A stretch of DNA of 64,000 nt, taken from assembly GCA_965149945.1 (NCBI GenBank), contig CBCTTQ010000006.1:5304-69303 (forward strand). Reading direction: 5' to 3'. The notes below the pieces were generated by a model. The model saw nothing but the letters and a program-made list of their open reading frames with translations. It had not been told where the DNA came from and did no database searches. A program made the position numbers and the translations under genes. The DNA is from JAHZFN01 sp965149945 (GTDB taxonomy: Bacteria; Bacillota; Dehalobacteriia; UBA4068; UBA4997). This document shows positions 8,586 to 17,182 of this stretch, piece after piece; the stretch's first letter is position 1, and every line of letters starts with the position of its first letter.

Positions 8586-9536
8586 ATGGTAAAAACTCAA
8601 TGTTTTGGAGAAGAGAAGGGAGCGAATGGTGTTTTGTACGGTGTAATCGATATTGGTTCCAACACAATCCGTCTGGTCATTTATCAGGTGCATGATGGAC
8701 AGATTCAGTCTGTACTGAATCAAAAATATGTAGCAGGATTGGTAGGATATGTAGATGAATCAGGCAGAATGAGTCGGGAAGGAATCGATGTGGCGGTAGA
8801 AGCTTTGAGCCAAATCAAAGAGGTGACCGAGCAGGTCGGATTGACAGAGGTGTTTCCTTTTGCGACGGCTTCCTTGCGAAATATCAAAAACCAGCAAGAA
8901 GTTGTGCAGGAAATTTATAATCATTGCGGTTTATCGGTACAAGTTTTGAGCGGAGAAGAAGAAGGACGCTATGATTATTACGGCGCGATTCAAAGTGTAC
9001 CGATGGAAAACGGTATTTTGGTAGATGTTGGCGGCGGCAGTACTGAATTGGTGGAATATCGCCATAAAGAAATTTGTCGGGCGGTGTCTGTTCCCATTGG
9101 GTCGTTGAATTTATACCATCGCTTTGTCGAAGAAATTTTACCTGATAAAAAAGAAATATCCGCGATTAAAAAAGAAGTAAAGAAACAAATTATGCAAGTA
9201 CTTTCTCACAAACCGGAAACATTTACAACGCTTTGCGCGGTAGGCGGCAGCGCTCGTTCTTTGCAAAAGCTGGCGCGAAAGGTCTACGAGGATAAAACAT
9301 TAACAACGTATCCGGCGGAGGATTTGACCAAGGTACTGGAGACGGCGCAGGATAATCCCAAAAAACTGGTCGCTGATGTGCTGAAAGTTTCACCTGACCG
9401 CATTCATACTTTGTTGCCGGGGACCATTGTTATCCGGACAGTGGCTCAGCTGTATCATTGCCAACAAGTGGCAACCAGCGCCTATGGAGTACGAGAAGGG
9501 TACTTGTACGCGATTTTGGAAAAGAGAGGACGCTAG
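8586..9536 (+). CDS. ppx: Exopolyphosphatase (Ppx/GppA family)
   Basis: About 316 residues of the ASKHA fold. The phosphate-binding motifs DIGSNTIRLV and VDVGGGSTELV and the adenosine-type motif AVGGSARSLQKLAR are in order. Ppx removes terminal phosphate from polyphosphate, and GppA converts pppGpp to ppGpp; the short length without the HD-like C-terminal domain fits short clostridial/actinobacterial Ppx forms. The start is uncertain: ATG 8586 has AGGAAG six bases upstream, but homologues usually begin just before the DIGSNT motif, which would fit TTG 8634. It ends one base before the ppk start, so ppx and ppk form one polyphosphate turnover operon. Confidence 0.88.
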   Translation: MVKTQCFGEEKGANGVLYGVIDIGSNTIRLVIYQVHDGQIQSVLNQKYVAGLVGYVDESGRMSREGIDVAVEALSQIKEVTEQVGLTEVFPFATASLRNIKNQQEVVQEIYNHCGLSVQVLSGEEEGRYDYYGAIQSVPMENGILVDVGGGSTELVEYRHKEICRAVSVPIGSLNLYHRFVEEILPDKKEISAIKKEVKKQIMQVLSHKPETFTTLCAVGGSARSLQKLARKVYEDKTLTTYPAEDLTKVLETAQDNPKKLVADVLKVSPDRIHTLLPGTIVIRTVAQLYHCQQVATSAYGVREGYLYAILEKRGR

Positions 9537-9537
9537 T

Positions 9538-11712
9538 ATGGCAAATCAAACAACGGAGCCGCGAGAAACAGGGCGCTATCAGAAAATTGAACATCGAAAT
9601 TATACACAAAACCGAGAACTTTCCTGGTTACGGTTTAATGATCGTGTGCTGGATGAAGCGATGGATGAATCGGTTCCTTTGTTAGAGCGGTTAAAGTTTA
9701 TCGCTATTTTTACCAGCAATTTGGACGAGTTTTTTATGATCCGTGTGGGTAGTTTAACCGACCTGAAAAACTTGGATCAGGGCGGAATTGATCAAAAGTC
9801 CGGTATGACTGCCGCGGAACAGCTGACCGCCATCTATGACGCGGTGCGACCGTTGTACAAAAAAAGAGAGGAAATCTTTCATGAAGTAGACAGTCAGCTG
9901 CGTGTGCATGGCATTTATCAATTGCGGTATGAGGAATTGGAAGCGCCGGAAGTTAAATATTTAAAGCAATATTTTAAGAATTCTATGGCGCCGTTGCTTT
10001 CTCCGCAAATTGTGGATACCCATCATCCGTTTCCTCATTTGGAAAACAAGGTGCTGCATGTGGGCGCGTTGTTGCAGCGGCGGAATAAAGAGGTATTTGG
10101 GGTTATTCCGGTGCCGTCCGCTTTGCCGGATGTGATCTTTCTGCCGGGTAGTGAACTGCGCTGTGTACGAACAGCAGAAGTGTTGCTGGAATATTTGGCG
10201 GATATTTTTACCGCCTATACGGTGGAAGAAAGTACCTTGTTCTGTGTGACCCGAAACGGGGATGTCAGCCCGGACGATGATTCCTTTGACTTTGGGGAAG
10301 ATTTTCGCCGTCAAATGAAAAAAGCCATTGATAAGCGGCGGCGAATGGCTCCTGTCCGTTTAGAATATTCCAATACCATCAGCCAGAAATTTTTGCAATT
10401 GATTTTGAATCGTTTGTCCCTCAATGAAGGGCAGGCGTATGAAACAAAAATTCCTATGAAGCTGGAATATGCCTATCGTCTGCCGGATCTAATTGATGAA
10501 AATAAACGACGGGCGTTGATTTATCCTGATTTTCAGCCGCAATGGACTCACTCACTGCAAAAAGAAAAAAGTGTGATGCAGCAGGTGATGGAGGGGGATG
10601 TGCTGCTTTCCTATCCCTTTGAGAGCATGGAGCCTTTTTTACTGTTGCTGAAAGAGGCCGCGTCAGATCCGGAAGTTATCTCCATTAAAATTACCATTTA
10701 CCGTTTGGCAAAAAAGGCTCGCCTGGTGGACTATTTGTGCAGCGCCGCCGAAAACGGAAAAGATGTAACCGTATTGATCGAATTGCGGGCGCGTTTTGAC
10801 GAAAAGAACAACATCGACTGGTCGGAACGGCTGGAAGATGCCGGCTGCAAGGTGATTTACGGTTTTCCGGAGTATAAAGTACATTCTAAAGTCTGCTTGA
10901 TCACTCGCAAAGAAAAGAATCATGAGATTCGCTATGTCACACAATTGGGAACAGGTAATTACAACGAAAAAACCGCCGCGATGTATACGGATTTGTCTTT
11001 GCTGACCGCCAATCCGGAAATCGGGCGAGATGCCAATGAGTTTTTCAAAAACATGGGTATTGGTAATTTGGCGGGGGAATATCAGCATTTACTGGTGGCT
11101 CCATCCGGTTTGAAAAAATCGGTAATTGATTTGATCGATCGTGAAATCGCCCAGGGTACCAATGGTCGTATCACTATTAAAATTAATTCTATTACAGATT
11201 TGGATATCATTGAAAAATTAAAACAGGCTTCCTGCGCCGGTGTGAAAATCTGTATGATTGTGCGCGGGATCTGCTGCATTTTACCGGGTGTAGAGGGTAA
11301 AACAGAAAATCTGGATATTACCAGCATCGTCGGTCGGTATTTAGAGCATTCTCGTATTTATTGCTTTGGCAGCGGTGAAAAAGAAAAAATGTATATCGCC
11401 TCAGCGGATTTTATGACCAGAAATACTGTCCGTCGTGTGGAAGTGGCCTGTCCCATTTTGGACCCTTATATTCGTCGTAAGGTCAAAGATATTTTGAACA
11501 TTTGTCTGGCGGATACGGTGAAAGCCAGACGTCTGCAAAAAGACGGCACTTATTGTCGGATTGAAAGCGACACTCGACTGGACAGCCAGCAGAGACTGAT
11601 GCAGTTGGCTTTGGAGGCGTCCTCGGTCGCGCCTGCCGCGGTTGCCGAAAAAAGACAGGATTTTTGGCAGCGATTAAAGGATGTTCTTTGTTTTTGGCGG
11701 CATTCTTCTTGA
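9538..11712 (+). CDS. ppk: Polyphosphate kinase 1
   Basis: 724 residues with the full Ppk1 architecture: an N-terminal domain opening NRELSWLRFNDRVLDEA, a head domain, and two phospholipase-D-like C-terminal domains. The autophosphorylated histidine lies in YKVHSKVCLITRKE and the second conserved histidine in YLEHSRIYCFGSG; RARFDEKNNIDWSERLEDAG is the usual nucleotide-site motif. The enzyme reversibly makes long-chain polyphosphate from ATP. ATG 9538 follows the ppx stop (TAG 9534-9536) by one base, so both genes are co-expressed. A terminator follows at 11747. Confidence 0.95.
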   Translation: MANQTTEPRETGRYQKIEHRNYTQNRELSWLRFNDRVLDEAMDESVPLLERLKFIAIFTSNLDEFFMIRVGSLTDLKNLDQGGIDQKSGMTAAEQLTAIYDAVRPLYKKREEIFHEVDSQLRVHGIYQLRYEELEAPEVKYLKQYFKNSMAPLLSPQIVDTHHPFPHLENKVLHVGALLQRRNKEVFGVIPVPSALPDVIFLPGSELRCVRTAEVLLEYLADIFTAYTVEESTLFCVTRNGDVSPDDDSFDFGEDFRRQMKKAIDKRRRMAPVRLEYSNTISQKFLQLILNRLSLNEGQAYETKIPMKLEYAYRLPDLIDENKRRALIYPDFQPQWTHSLQKEKSVMQQVMEGDVLLSYPFESMEPFLLLLKEAASDPEVISIKITIYRLAKKARLVDYLCSAAENGKDVTVLIELRARFDEKNNIDWSERLEDAGCKVIYGFPEYKVHSKVCLITRKEKNHEIRYVTQLGTGNYNEKTAAMYTDLSLLTANPEIGRDANEFFKNMGIGNLAGEYQHLLVAPSGLKKSVIDLIDREIAQGTNGRITIKINSITDLDIIEKLKQASCAGVKICMIVRGICCILPGVEGKTENLDITSIVGRYLEHSRIYCFGSGEKEKMYIASADFMTRNTVRRVEVACPILDPYIRRKVKDILNICLADTVKARRLQKDGTYCRIESDTRLDSQQRLMQLALEASSVAPAAVAEKRQDFWQRLKDVLCFWRHSS

Positions 11713-11746
11713 TAGGGTGATCATCTTCCTAATCAATATTTTTCTT

Positions 11747-11786
11747 AAAACCTTCTCTTTTGTTTATATCAAAGGAGAAGGTTTTT
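11747..11786 (+). terminator. Terminator of ppx-ppk
   Basis: An inverted repeat AAAACCTTCTC...GAGAAGGTTTTT with a T run, about 35 bases after the ppk stop. Confidence 0.75.
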
Positions 11787-11881
11787 CCTTTGGTTGAAAG
11801 GATAGAATAAAAAACTTGAGGCGGGAAAAAGGTATAAAGGCGGGTTTTGTTGGTAAGCTAAGAAAAGAGGAAGGTGATTTT

Positions 11882-12394
11882 GTGAAGCAAAAATCCCGCG
11901 GCACCGCTTTGGCTCATAATGGAACCGAACATCAACAAGTGCTGACGAAAAATTATGCAAAACTTGTTAAAAAATTTTTGCCCCGCCCCCATTATTTACG
12001 CAATTGTTTTCGCGCTTTTTGGGTGGGTGGGACAATTTGTGCTTTGGCACAAATTGTCCAAAGCTTCTTTTTGTTTTATTTTGATTTTACTAAAGAAACG
12101 GTGGGGAGTCCCACTTCTGCGGTGATGATTTTTTCCGCGGTGGTGATGACAGCTTGCGGCGTTTACGATAAAATCGCGCAATACGCCGGCGCCGGTTCCG
12201 CTGTTCCCATTACGGGTTTTGCCAATTCCATGACTTCTGCCGCGCTGGAGCATAAAAGCGAAGGATTGGTTTTGGGAGTTGGAGGAAACATGTTTCGGGT
12301 AGCGGGGCCTGTTATTGTGTATGGGGCGGTCAGCGCTTTTTTGTTGACATTATTACGGGTTTTTGTGTTGTGGCTTTGGGAGATGATGGTATGA
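11882..12394 (+). CDS. spoVAC: Stage V sporulation protein AC
   Basis: 170 residues starting at GTG 11882 with GGAAGGTG upstream. Four membrane helices and the conserved GAGSAVPITGFANSMTSAALE segment identify SpoVAC, part of the inner-membrane channel that moves Ca-dipicolinate into the forespore and out at germination; SpoVAC itself acts as a mechanosensitive channel in B. subtilis. The upstream frame is open to 11816 but lacks support for an earlier start. The stop overlaps the spoVAD start (ATGA), giving a compact spoVAC-D-E operon without the other spoVA genes, a minimal set common in Clostridia. Confidence 0.93.
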   Translation: MKQKSRGTALAHNGTEHQQVLTKNYAKLVKKFLPRPHYLRNCFRAFWVGGTICALAQIVQSFFLFYFDFTKETVGSPTSAVMIFSAVVMTACGVYDKIAQYAGAGSAVPITGFANSMTSAALEHKSEGLVLGVGGNMFRVAGPVIVYGAVSAFLLTLLRVFVLWLWEMMV

Positions 12395-13407
12395 ACAATG
12401 TGCGTGCGGTAGGACAAAGTTGGTTGTTTGACAAGGCGCCTTCGCTGATCAGCGGGGCTGCCGTTGTCGGCAAAAAAGAGGGAGAAGGTCCTTTGGGCGC
12501 TTATTTTGATGTGGTACATGAGGATAATTGGCTGGGTATGGAAAGCTATGAAAAAGCTGAACAAAAAATTTTAGAAGAGGCTTGTAATCTGGCTCTGCGC
12601 AAGGGGCATTTGCATCGGGAAGATATCCGGTTTCATCTTTCTGGAGATTTGTTGAATCAGACGATTGCTTCTAATTTCACTGCCGCTCACCTGGGTATTC
12701 CTTATTTGGGAATTTACGGCGCTTGTTCTACCGCCATGGAAGGGTTGGGGCTGGCGGCGTACTTGATTGCCGGAGGCGGCGCCGACTATGTGTTGGCTTC
12801 TACTTGCAGCCATACCAATACATCGGAGAAACAATTTCGTTATCCCAATGAATACGGCGCGCAAAAAAAAGCAACCGCGCAGTGCACTGTGTTGGGGGCG
12901 GGAGCGGCGGTGGTAGCGGCTTCTCAAGATTTTCCTGTGGCGGTGTCTGCTGTTACCGTCGGTCGTGTGCGAGATTTCGGTGTGACGGATCCGTTCAATA
13001 TGGGGGCGGCTATGGCCGGAGCGGCGGCTGATACCATTGCTTGCCATTTGCGGGATCGACAGTTGAAGGCGGGGGATTATGACTTGATCGTTACGGGGGA
13101 TTTGGGTAGGGTTGGTTCTCCCATCGCGGAAGAATTGCTGCGTCAGCGGGGTATTGTGATTTCGGAGGGAAAATTCAAAGACGGTGGCATTATGATTTAT
13201 CCGGAAGAAGAAGCTTTTTTAGCGGGGGGCAGCGGTTGCGGTTGCATGGCGGTGGTGACTTACGGCTATCTTTGGCGGGAGCTGCTGGCAGGGCGGCTGC
13301 GGCGTGTGCTCTGTGTCGCGACGGGAGCGTTGCTTTCCAAAATATCCATTCAACAGAAACAAAGCATTCCGGGCGTTGCCCATGCGGTGGCGCTGGAAAG
13401 GAGGTGA
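12391..13407 (+). CDS. spoVAD: Stage V sporulation protein AD
   Basis: 338 residues of the thiolase-like fold. Landmarks are the GIYGACSTAMEGLGLAAYL segment, equivalent to the nucleophile loop of thiolases, STCSHTNTSEKQFRYPNEYG, and SGCGCMAVVTYGYL near the C terminus. SpoVAD binds dipicolinic acid and is needed for its uptake into spores. ATG 12391 overlaps the spoVAC stop by four bases, and the AUG follows GGGAGATG. The C-terminal end abuts the spoVAE ribosome binding site. Confidence is high because all family landmarks and the gene order agree. Confidence 0.95.
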   Translation: MNNVRAVGQSWLFDKAPSLISGAAVVGKKEGEGPLGAYFDVVHEDNWLGMESYEKAEQKILEEACNLALRKGHLHREDIRFHLSGDLLNQTIASNFTAAHLGIPYLGIYGACSTAMEGLGLAAYLIAGGGADYVLASTCSHTNTSEKQFRYPNEYGAQKKATAQCTVLGAGAAVVAASQDFPVAVSAVTVGRVRDFGVTDPFNMGAAMAGAAADTIACHLRDRQLKAGDYDLIVTGDLGRVGSPIAEELLRQRGIVISEGKFKDGGIMIYPEEEAFLAGGSGCGCMAVVTYGYLWRELLAGRLRRVLCVATGALLSKISIQQKQSIPGVAHAVALERR

Positions 13408-13415
13408 TCCCGGCG

Positions 13416-13775
13416 ATGGATTGGATGGAATTGGTTGCTGCTTTTGTGGTGGGCGGTTTCATTTGTGTGGTGGGACAGTTGCTGATGAATGTCGGGAATT
13501 TAACGCCGGCCCATACCATGTGTACCTTTGTGATGTTAGGCGCTTTGCTGGGAGTTTTGGGCTGGTATCAGCCGTTGATCGATTTCGCGGGGGCGGGCGC
13601 CACGACTCCCATTCTTAGCTTTGGTAATTCATTGGTCACGGGAGCTTTGACAGAATATGAAACGTATGGTTTGGTAGGTGTTTTAACGGGGATTTTTGAA
13701 GTTACCGGCGCCGGTGTCAGCGCCGCCATTATTTTTTCTTTTTTAGCGGCGCTGTGGAGTAAACCTAAGTCCTGA
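13416..13775 (+). CDS. spoVAE: Stage V sporulation protein AE (SpoVAEB type)
   Basis: 119 residues, hydrophobic, with four likely membrane helices. The segment FAGAGATTPILSFGNSLVTGA parallels the GAGSAVPITGFANSM segment of SpoVAC, showing that the two are paralogues. It is a subunit of the spore dipicolinate channel. An unusually complete Shine-Dalgarno AAAGGAGGTGAT at 13397-13408 fixes the ATG at 13416 rather than the far upstream in-frame codons or GTG 13404, which lies inside the ribosome binding site. Last gene of the spoVA operon; a terminator follows at 13829. Confidence 0.92.
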   Translation: MDWMELVAAFVVGGFICVVGQLLMNVGNLTPAHTMCTFVMLGALLGVLGWYQPLIDFAGAGATTPILSFGNSLVTGALTEYETYGLVGVLTGIFEVTGAGVSAAIIFSFLAALWSKPKS

Positions 13776-13828
13776 TTTACCAAAAGCGCCGTGAGCAAAA
13801 ACCTGTTGTTGCCGATGATTTTTTTGTT

Positions 13829-13864
13829 ACGGAGGATGTATCAGTGAGCATCTTCCGTTTTTTT
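13829..13864 (+). terminator. Terminator of spoVA operon
   Basis: Ten-base stem ACGGAGGATG/CATCTTCCGT followed by T7. Confidence 0.8.
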
Positions 13865-13892
13865 ATGATATTGCAACAACGAAAAATAGAAA

Positions 13893-13921
13893 TTGCTTTT
13901 TCCTTTGGCAACAGGTATAAT
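13893..13921 (+). promoter_or_regulatory. Sigma-A-type promoter of idi
   Basis: TTGCTT and TATAAT separated by 17 bases, about 50 bases before the idi start. Confidence 0.55.
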
Positions 13922-13972
13922 AAAAACGGAGAATGTTGTGAGTACTGCAGAATTAAAAAATGAGGGATTTTT

Positions 13973-14512
13973 ATGATACATGATATTATTTTAGTGGATG
14001 AGCAAGATCAGGAGATCGGGCGTACTACTAAGCGGGAGGCGCACCGTCGTCCTTTGCTGCATCGTGCTTTTTCGCTGTTTCTTTATGACGGGGAAAATTT
14101 GTTGCTGCAAAAACGAGCGGAAGGGAAATATCACAGCGCCGGTCTTTGGGCCAATACCTGTTGTTCCCATCCTATTCCCGATCGTCCTATTGAAAAATCG
14201 GTAATGAAGCGTCTGCTGGAAGAAACGGGGATTCTCTGTGATTATGTAGAAGAAATTTTTACCTTTACCTATGAGCATCGTTTTGGGGAAGAACTATATG
14301 AGCATGAGTATGACCATGTGTTTGTCGGAGAGATTCCGGCGGAACTCCATTATATTGCCTTTGATTTTGATACTGATGAAATCGCGGAGATGAAGTGGAT
14401 GTCTTTTGACGAGGTATTAGCAGATATCAAAGAACGACCGGAGCATTATGCGCCTTGGTTTTTGTTATCGGCGGAACGGGTGATTGATTATTTACGCAAT
14501 CGCAAATATTGA
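13973..14512 (+). CDS. idi: Isopentenyl-diphosphate delta-isomerase, type 1 (Nudix)
   Basis: 179 residues. The type 1 IDI catalytic cysteine motif is present (NTCCSHP, about residue 62), as is the glutamate-bearing helix LLEETGIL of the Nudix fold and the metal-site region YEHRFGEELYEHEYDHVF with its conserved glutamates. The family interconverts IPP and DMAPP using a divalent metal and requires no flavin. The N-terminal part (DIILVDEQDQEIG, then REAHRRPLLHRAFS) also fits, although generic Nudix hydrolases of the YfcD group look similar. ATG 13973 follows GAGGGA. It stands alone with its own promoter; ispH in this window acts one step earlier in isoprenoid synthesis. Confidence 0.85.
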   Translation: MIHDIILVDEQDQEIGRTTKREAHRRPLLHRAFSLFLYDGENLLLQKRAEGKYHSAGLWANTCCSHPIPDRPIEKSVMKRLLEETGILCDYVEEIFTFTYEHRFGEELYEHEYDHVFVGEIPAELHYIAFDFDTDEIAEMKWMSFDEVLADIKERPEHYAPWFLLSAERVIDYLRNRKY

Positions 14513-15426
14513 CGGAGGATGAGCGTGCATTGAGATTCGATAAGATAAAATCTGACCGGGAAAAGGGGATTTGTCCGTATAAAACAATGGATTAATACGT
14601 TCATGCTAATAAGTTCAGCGTGTAAAACTGAAATAAATTTGAGATTAATCCCAGAATAAAACGGCGTTTTTATAAGATCTCCTTCTTGGTATTATGAGGT
14701 TCCTTTTTTGTGATAATAAAGGTGGCGGTTGACTTATCTGTATGTAGCCTTCAAATAGATTGCCTGTCGGAATAAGAGTGAAACCAATCATCGGATTAAT
14801 TGCCGGTTTCCCTGATTATGTGAGTTTTTTGGTTTGCTTACATTATGTATTAATAATAGAAGAAATTTTTTTCAGAGAAGCTGTTGTAGGCGCTTTTAGA
14901 CAAAAATAACAGCTTCTTTTTTTTGCGGAAAGCTATCGAAAACCCTCCTTCTTTATCATGATTTGACAAATCAATGTGTTCTCTGTCTGAATTTTAAGTG
15001 AAGAGTTGGGCAAAAATCCTAAAAATAAAATTGTATATTTTCTTTTTGGAAAATAAAATTTTTCGACAGGAAGAAACAGAGAGAAAATAAAGGAAAAAAA
15101 AGATGTGAAAACACAGAAATTATAGTGTATAGCAGGTGTTTATGTGTAAATCCCCAGCTATGTGCCATTCTGCTTGTCTGTCTTTCTCTCGCGGACAGAT
15201 TGCTGTCGAGAGACTATATAAAAATAAATAATAAATTAATAAAATTAGTTTATGGATGGAGGTTTCCTTTGTGGATAACTTTGGGATTTCTTGTGATTTT
15301 TTTATTGGAAAATGGCGAAGATGCTGATTATGACTGGGTTTGCTTGATGTTGGAAAATTCTTGTTTTTATTAATCAATCGATTAAATTTTTTATGTGAAG
15401 AATCCTCCTTTGCCGGATGTTTCGAG
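14513..15426. other. Long intergenic region
   Basis: About 900 bases without a gene I can support. It is AT-rich after 14950. One terminator-like hairpin lies at 14876-14924. A short frame opens at GTG about 15270 behind GGAGG but encodes only 18 residues, and a longer 82-codon frame over 15125-15373 lacks a ribosome binding site. The content is unexplained. Confidence 0.5.
14876..14924 (+). terminator. Isolated terminator-like hairpin
   Basis: AGAAGCTGTT/AACAGCTTCT stem with a 22-base loop and T8 tail. It lies 360 bases past idi with no gene between, so it may end the idi transcript or an unseen small RNA. Confidence 0.5.
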
Positions 15427-15456
15427 TTAGACAACAGAACTCCTCTTTGTTATAAT
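15427..15456 (+). promoter_or_regulatory. Promoter of secreted hydrolase gene
   Basis: TTAGAC and TATAAT (15451-15456) with 18-base spacing, 29 bases before the start codon. Confidence 0.5.
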
Positions 15457-15484
15457 AAACTCGTTGTGAAAAAGGAGGTCTTTT

Positions 15485-16588
15485 ATGAAATTAGGTAAAA
15501 AGCGAGTTCTGTCTTTGGCTTTTGCCCTGGCAATGGCTGTGAGTGTGTTCGGTACGCTGCCCGGTTTTGCGCCGACTGCGCAGGCAGCCACCGTTGTGGA
15601 ACAGAGATTGCAGGAATATATCAGCGCCCACCCCGCGGGCGGCGCCGCTTATAACTGCATGACCTTTGCCAAAGAGGTTTTTCAGTATGTTTTCGGATAT
15701 AACCCCGGCAAAATTGATTATCACGGCAATGCCAGAAGCGACAGCGCGGCAGAAATCACCTATCGAGTTGGCAGCAACACCTGTGGTCAAATTTCGGGAG
15801 AAACCGCGGGCGATGTCACTGTGGAAAACCTGAAGGCGTTGTTTTCTACGGTACAGCCCGGGGATATCATTGAAGGAATGACGGCGGGACATGGAATGCA
15901 CACTATGGTAGTGGTCAACGCGGACGATGCCGGTGTGACGGTCTATCACGGCAATTGGAACGGAAAAATTGCCTATACCAATTTCACCTATGAAAAATTC
16001 GCCGAAAAATGGTCTCACGTTGTGACTGTATATCACGCGACCAATTACGATGCCTTGGTAAATCCTTTGAACGCGAAGCCTGTCACGGCGGATCTGACGC
16101 TGGAAGGTGAAAAGGTAGAGCCGAAGGTTTATTCCATTGACGGTACGAAGTATTATTCTCTGCGGGATATTGCTTACTTGATGGGCGAAACCCCTTATGC
16201 CTTTACCACTCAAATGGATGAAAATGAGCAGATGATTTTCACACTGGGAGTGAAAATGGCAACGGACGGTTCGGAAATGACCGCGACTGACGGCAACAAG
16301 AAAAACGCCGACCTGATCAATGGTAAAATTCTTGTAAACGGCGAAGTAAAAGATGTTGATTATTATATGATCGACGGTAGAAGCTATTTCGCCATCAGAG
16401 ATTTGGCCGATTTGGTTGGTTTTGATGTAGAATGGAACGCTGATGCCAATGTAGCGGAAATCACCTTTGTTGATGATTTGGTGGATACCATGATGTCTGT
16501 GGACAATGATATTGTTGATCTGCACATGGCGTTGGAACAGGACGGTATTTCTCCCACTATCAGCGATGTCACGATTCCTGTGATGTAA
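15485..16588 (+). CDS. Secreted Cys/His hydrolase (NlpC/P60- or CHAP-like) with copper-amine-oxidase-N-like domain
   Basis: 367 residues. A signal peptide (about 1-35) ends AQAA. The next domain places a cysteine near its start (AAYNCMTFAKEVFQ, C58) and a histidine later (AGHGMHTMVVVN, H139) ahead of VYHGNWNG, the layout of NlpC/P60 or CHAP peptidoglycan amidases; PGDIIEG precedes the histidine as usual. The C-terminal part carries stalk-type motifs of copper amine oxidase N-terminal domains (YYSLRDIAYLMG and YFAIRDLADLVGFDVEWN), which bind cell wall or polymers. It probably acts in cell-wall turnover outside the cell. An AAGGAGG site precedes ATG 15485. Monocistronic, with its own promoter and terminator. 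Family assignment of the catalytic domain is by motif order only. Confidence 0.7.
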   Translation: MKLGKKRVLSLAFALAMAVSVFGTLPGFAPTAQAATVVEQRLQEYISAHPAGGAAYNCMTFAKEVFQYVFGYNPGKIDYHGNARSDSAAEITYRVGSNTCGQISGETAGDVTVENLKALFSTVQPGDIIEGMTAGHGMHTMVVVNADDAGVTVYHGNWNGKIAYTNFTYEKFAEKWSHVVTVYHATNYDALVNPLNAKPVTADLTLEGEKVEPKVYSIDGTKYYSLRDIAYLMGETPYAFTTQMDENEQMIFTLGVKMATDGSEMTATDGNKKNADLINGKILVNGEVKDVDYYMIDGRSYFAIRDLADLVGFDVEWNADANVAEITFVDDLVDTMMSVDNDIVDLHMALEQDGISPTISDVTIPVM

Positions 16589-16663
16589 GAGGGTCGGCGA
16601 AAGGATTGAGACGGCTTATCTGAACGGTAAGAAAACGTCTTGTATAAAGCATAAAAGAGTAAA

Positions 16664-16712
16664 GAAAGGCTCTATGGAAGGAATTAAAAACTCCTTACGT
16701 AGAGTCTTTTTG
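16664..16712 (+). terminator. Terminator of secreted hydrolase gene
   Basis: Long imperfect stem AAAGGCTCTATGGAAGGA with TCCTTACGTAGAGTCTTT, followed by T-rich sequence. Confidence 0.7.
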
Positions 16713-17070
16713 TTTTGGGAAATTGTCAGTGAGCGCAAAACCCTTAGGCAATAGGAGGTATTGGCAAGGATATGTTAATAATTCCGCGATTTCTTACTTT
16801 GGACGCTTCGCTCACGGGATGTCTCGAGAAATTTCGTGCTCTGCTTTGGGAGGATTGGGCAGCACGGGATGAATGTTTGTCCGGGTGTTCCGATTAAGAA
16901 ACAAAAGTTTTTTTCTGTATAGGCATATCCCGAACGTACTTTCTGCTTTTTACCACCGTTAAGCGTTAGGTTTACTGTGCAAATTTTGATCGAGGATAGG
17001 GCCGAGAGATAGGGGAGTTCAATCATAAAGAAAGTTTATTTCAGATCGGAAAACCATAAAACAATTTGAT
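16713..17070. other. Intergenic region before the corrinoid operon
   Basis: About 360 bases. An 83-codon frame on the reverse strand (16775-17026) lacks a ribosome binding site and any recognised motif, so I do not call it. No transposon ends are seen. It might be a decayed gene. Confidence 0.35.
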
Positions 17071-17099
17071 TTGATTGTTTGTTTAGTGAAAGATATAAT
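17071..17099 (+). promoter_or_regulatory. Promoter of the DCCP-methyltransferase operon
   Basis: TTGATT and TATAAT (17094-17099) at 17-base spacing, 84 bases before the first start codon. Confidence 0.6.
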
Positions 17100-17182
17100 A
17101 TAAGAAAGAATGTTTTTTTTTGCAAAAAAACAATCTTGCAAAAGATACAAATTGGATCGGTATCATTGTTAGGAGGAATACT

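Noticed and set aside
15125..15373. 82-codon hydrophobic frame in the long intergenic region
   Set aside because: No start signal, AT-rich sequence and no family.
15491..16525. 344-codon frame opposite the secreted hydrolase gene
   Set aside because: Shadow of the forward gene, which has a signal peptide, ribosome binding site, promoter and terminator.
16775..17026. 83-codon reverse-strand frame
   Set aside because: No ribosome binding site or recognised motif; could be a decayed gene but evidence is too weak.
17100..17182. B12 riboswitch before the corrinoid operon
   Set aside because: The leader is only about 80 bases and contains no B12-box-like sequence.
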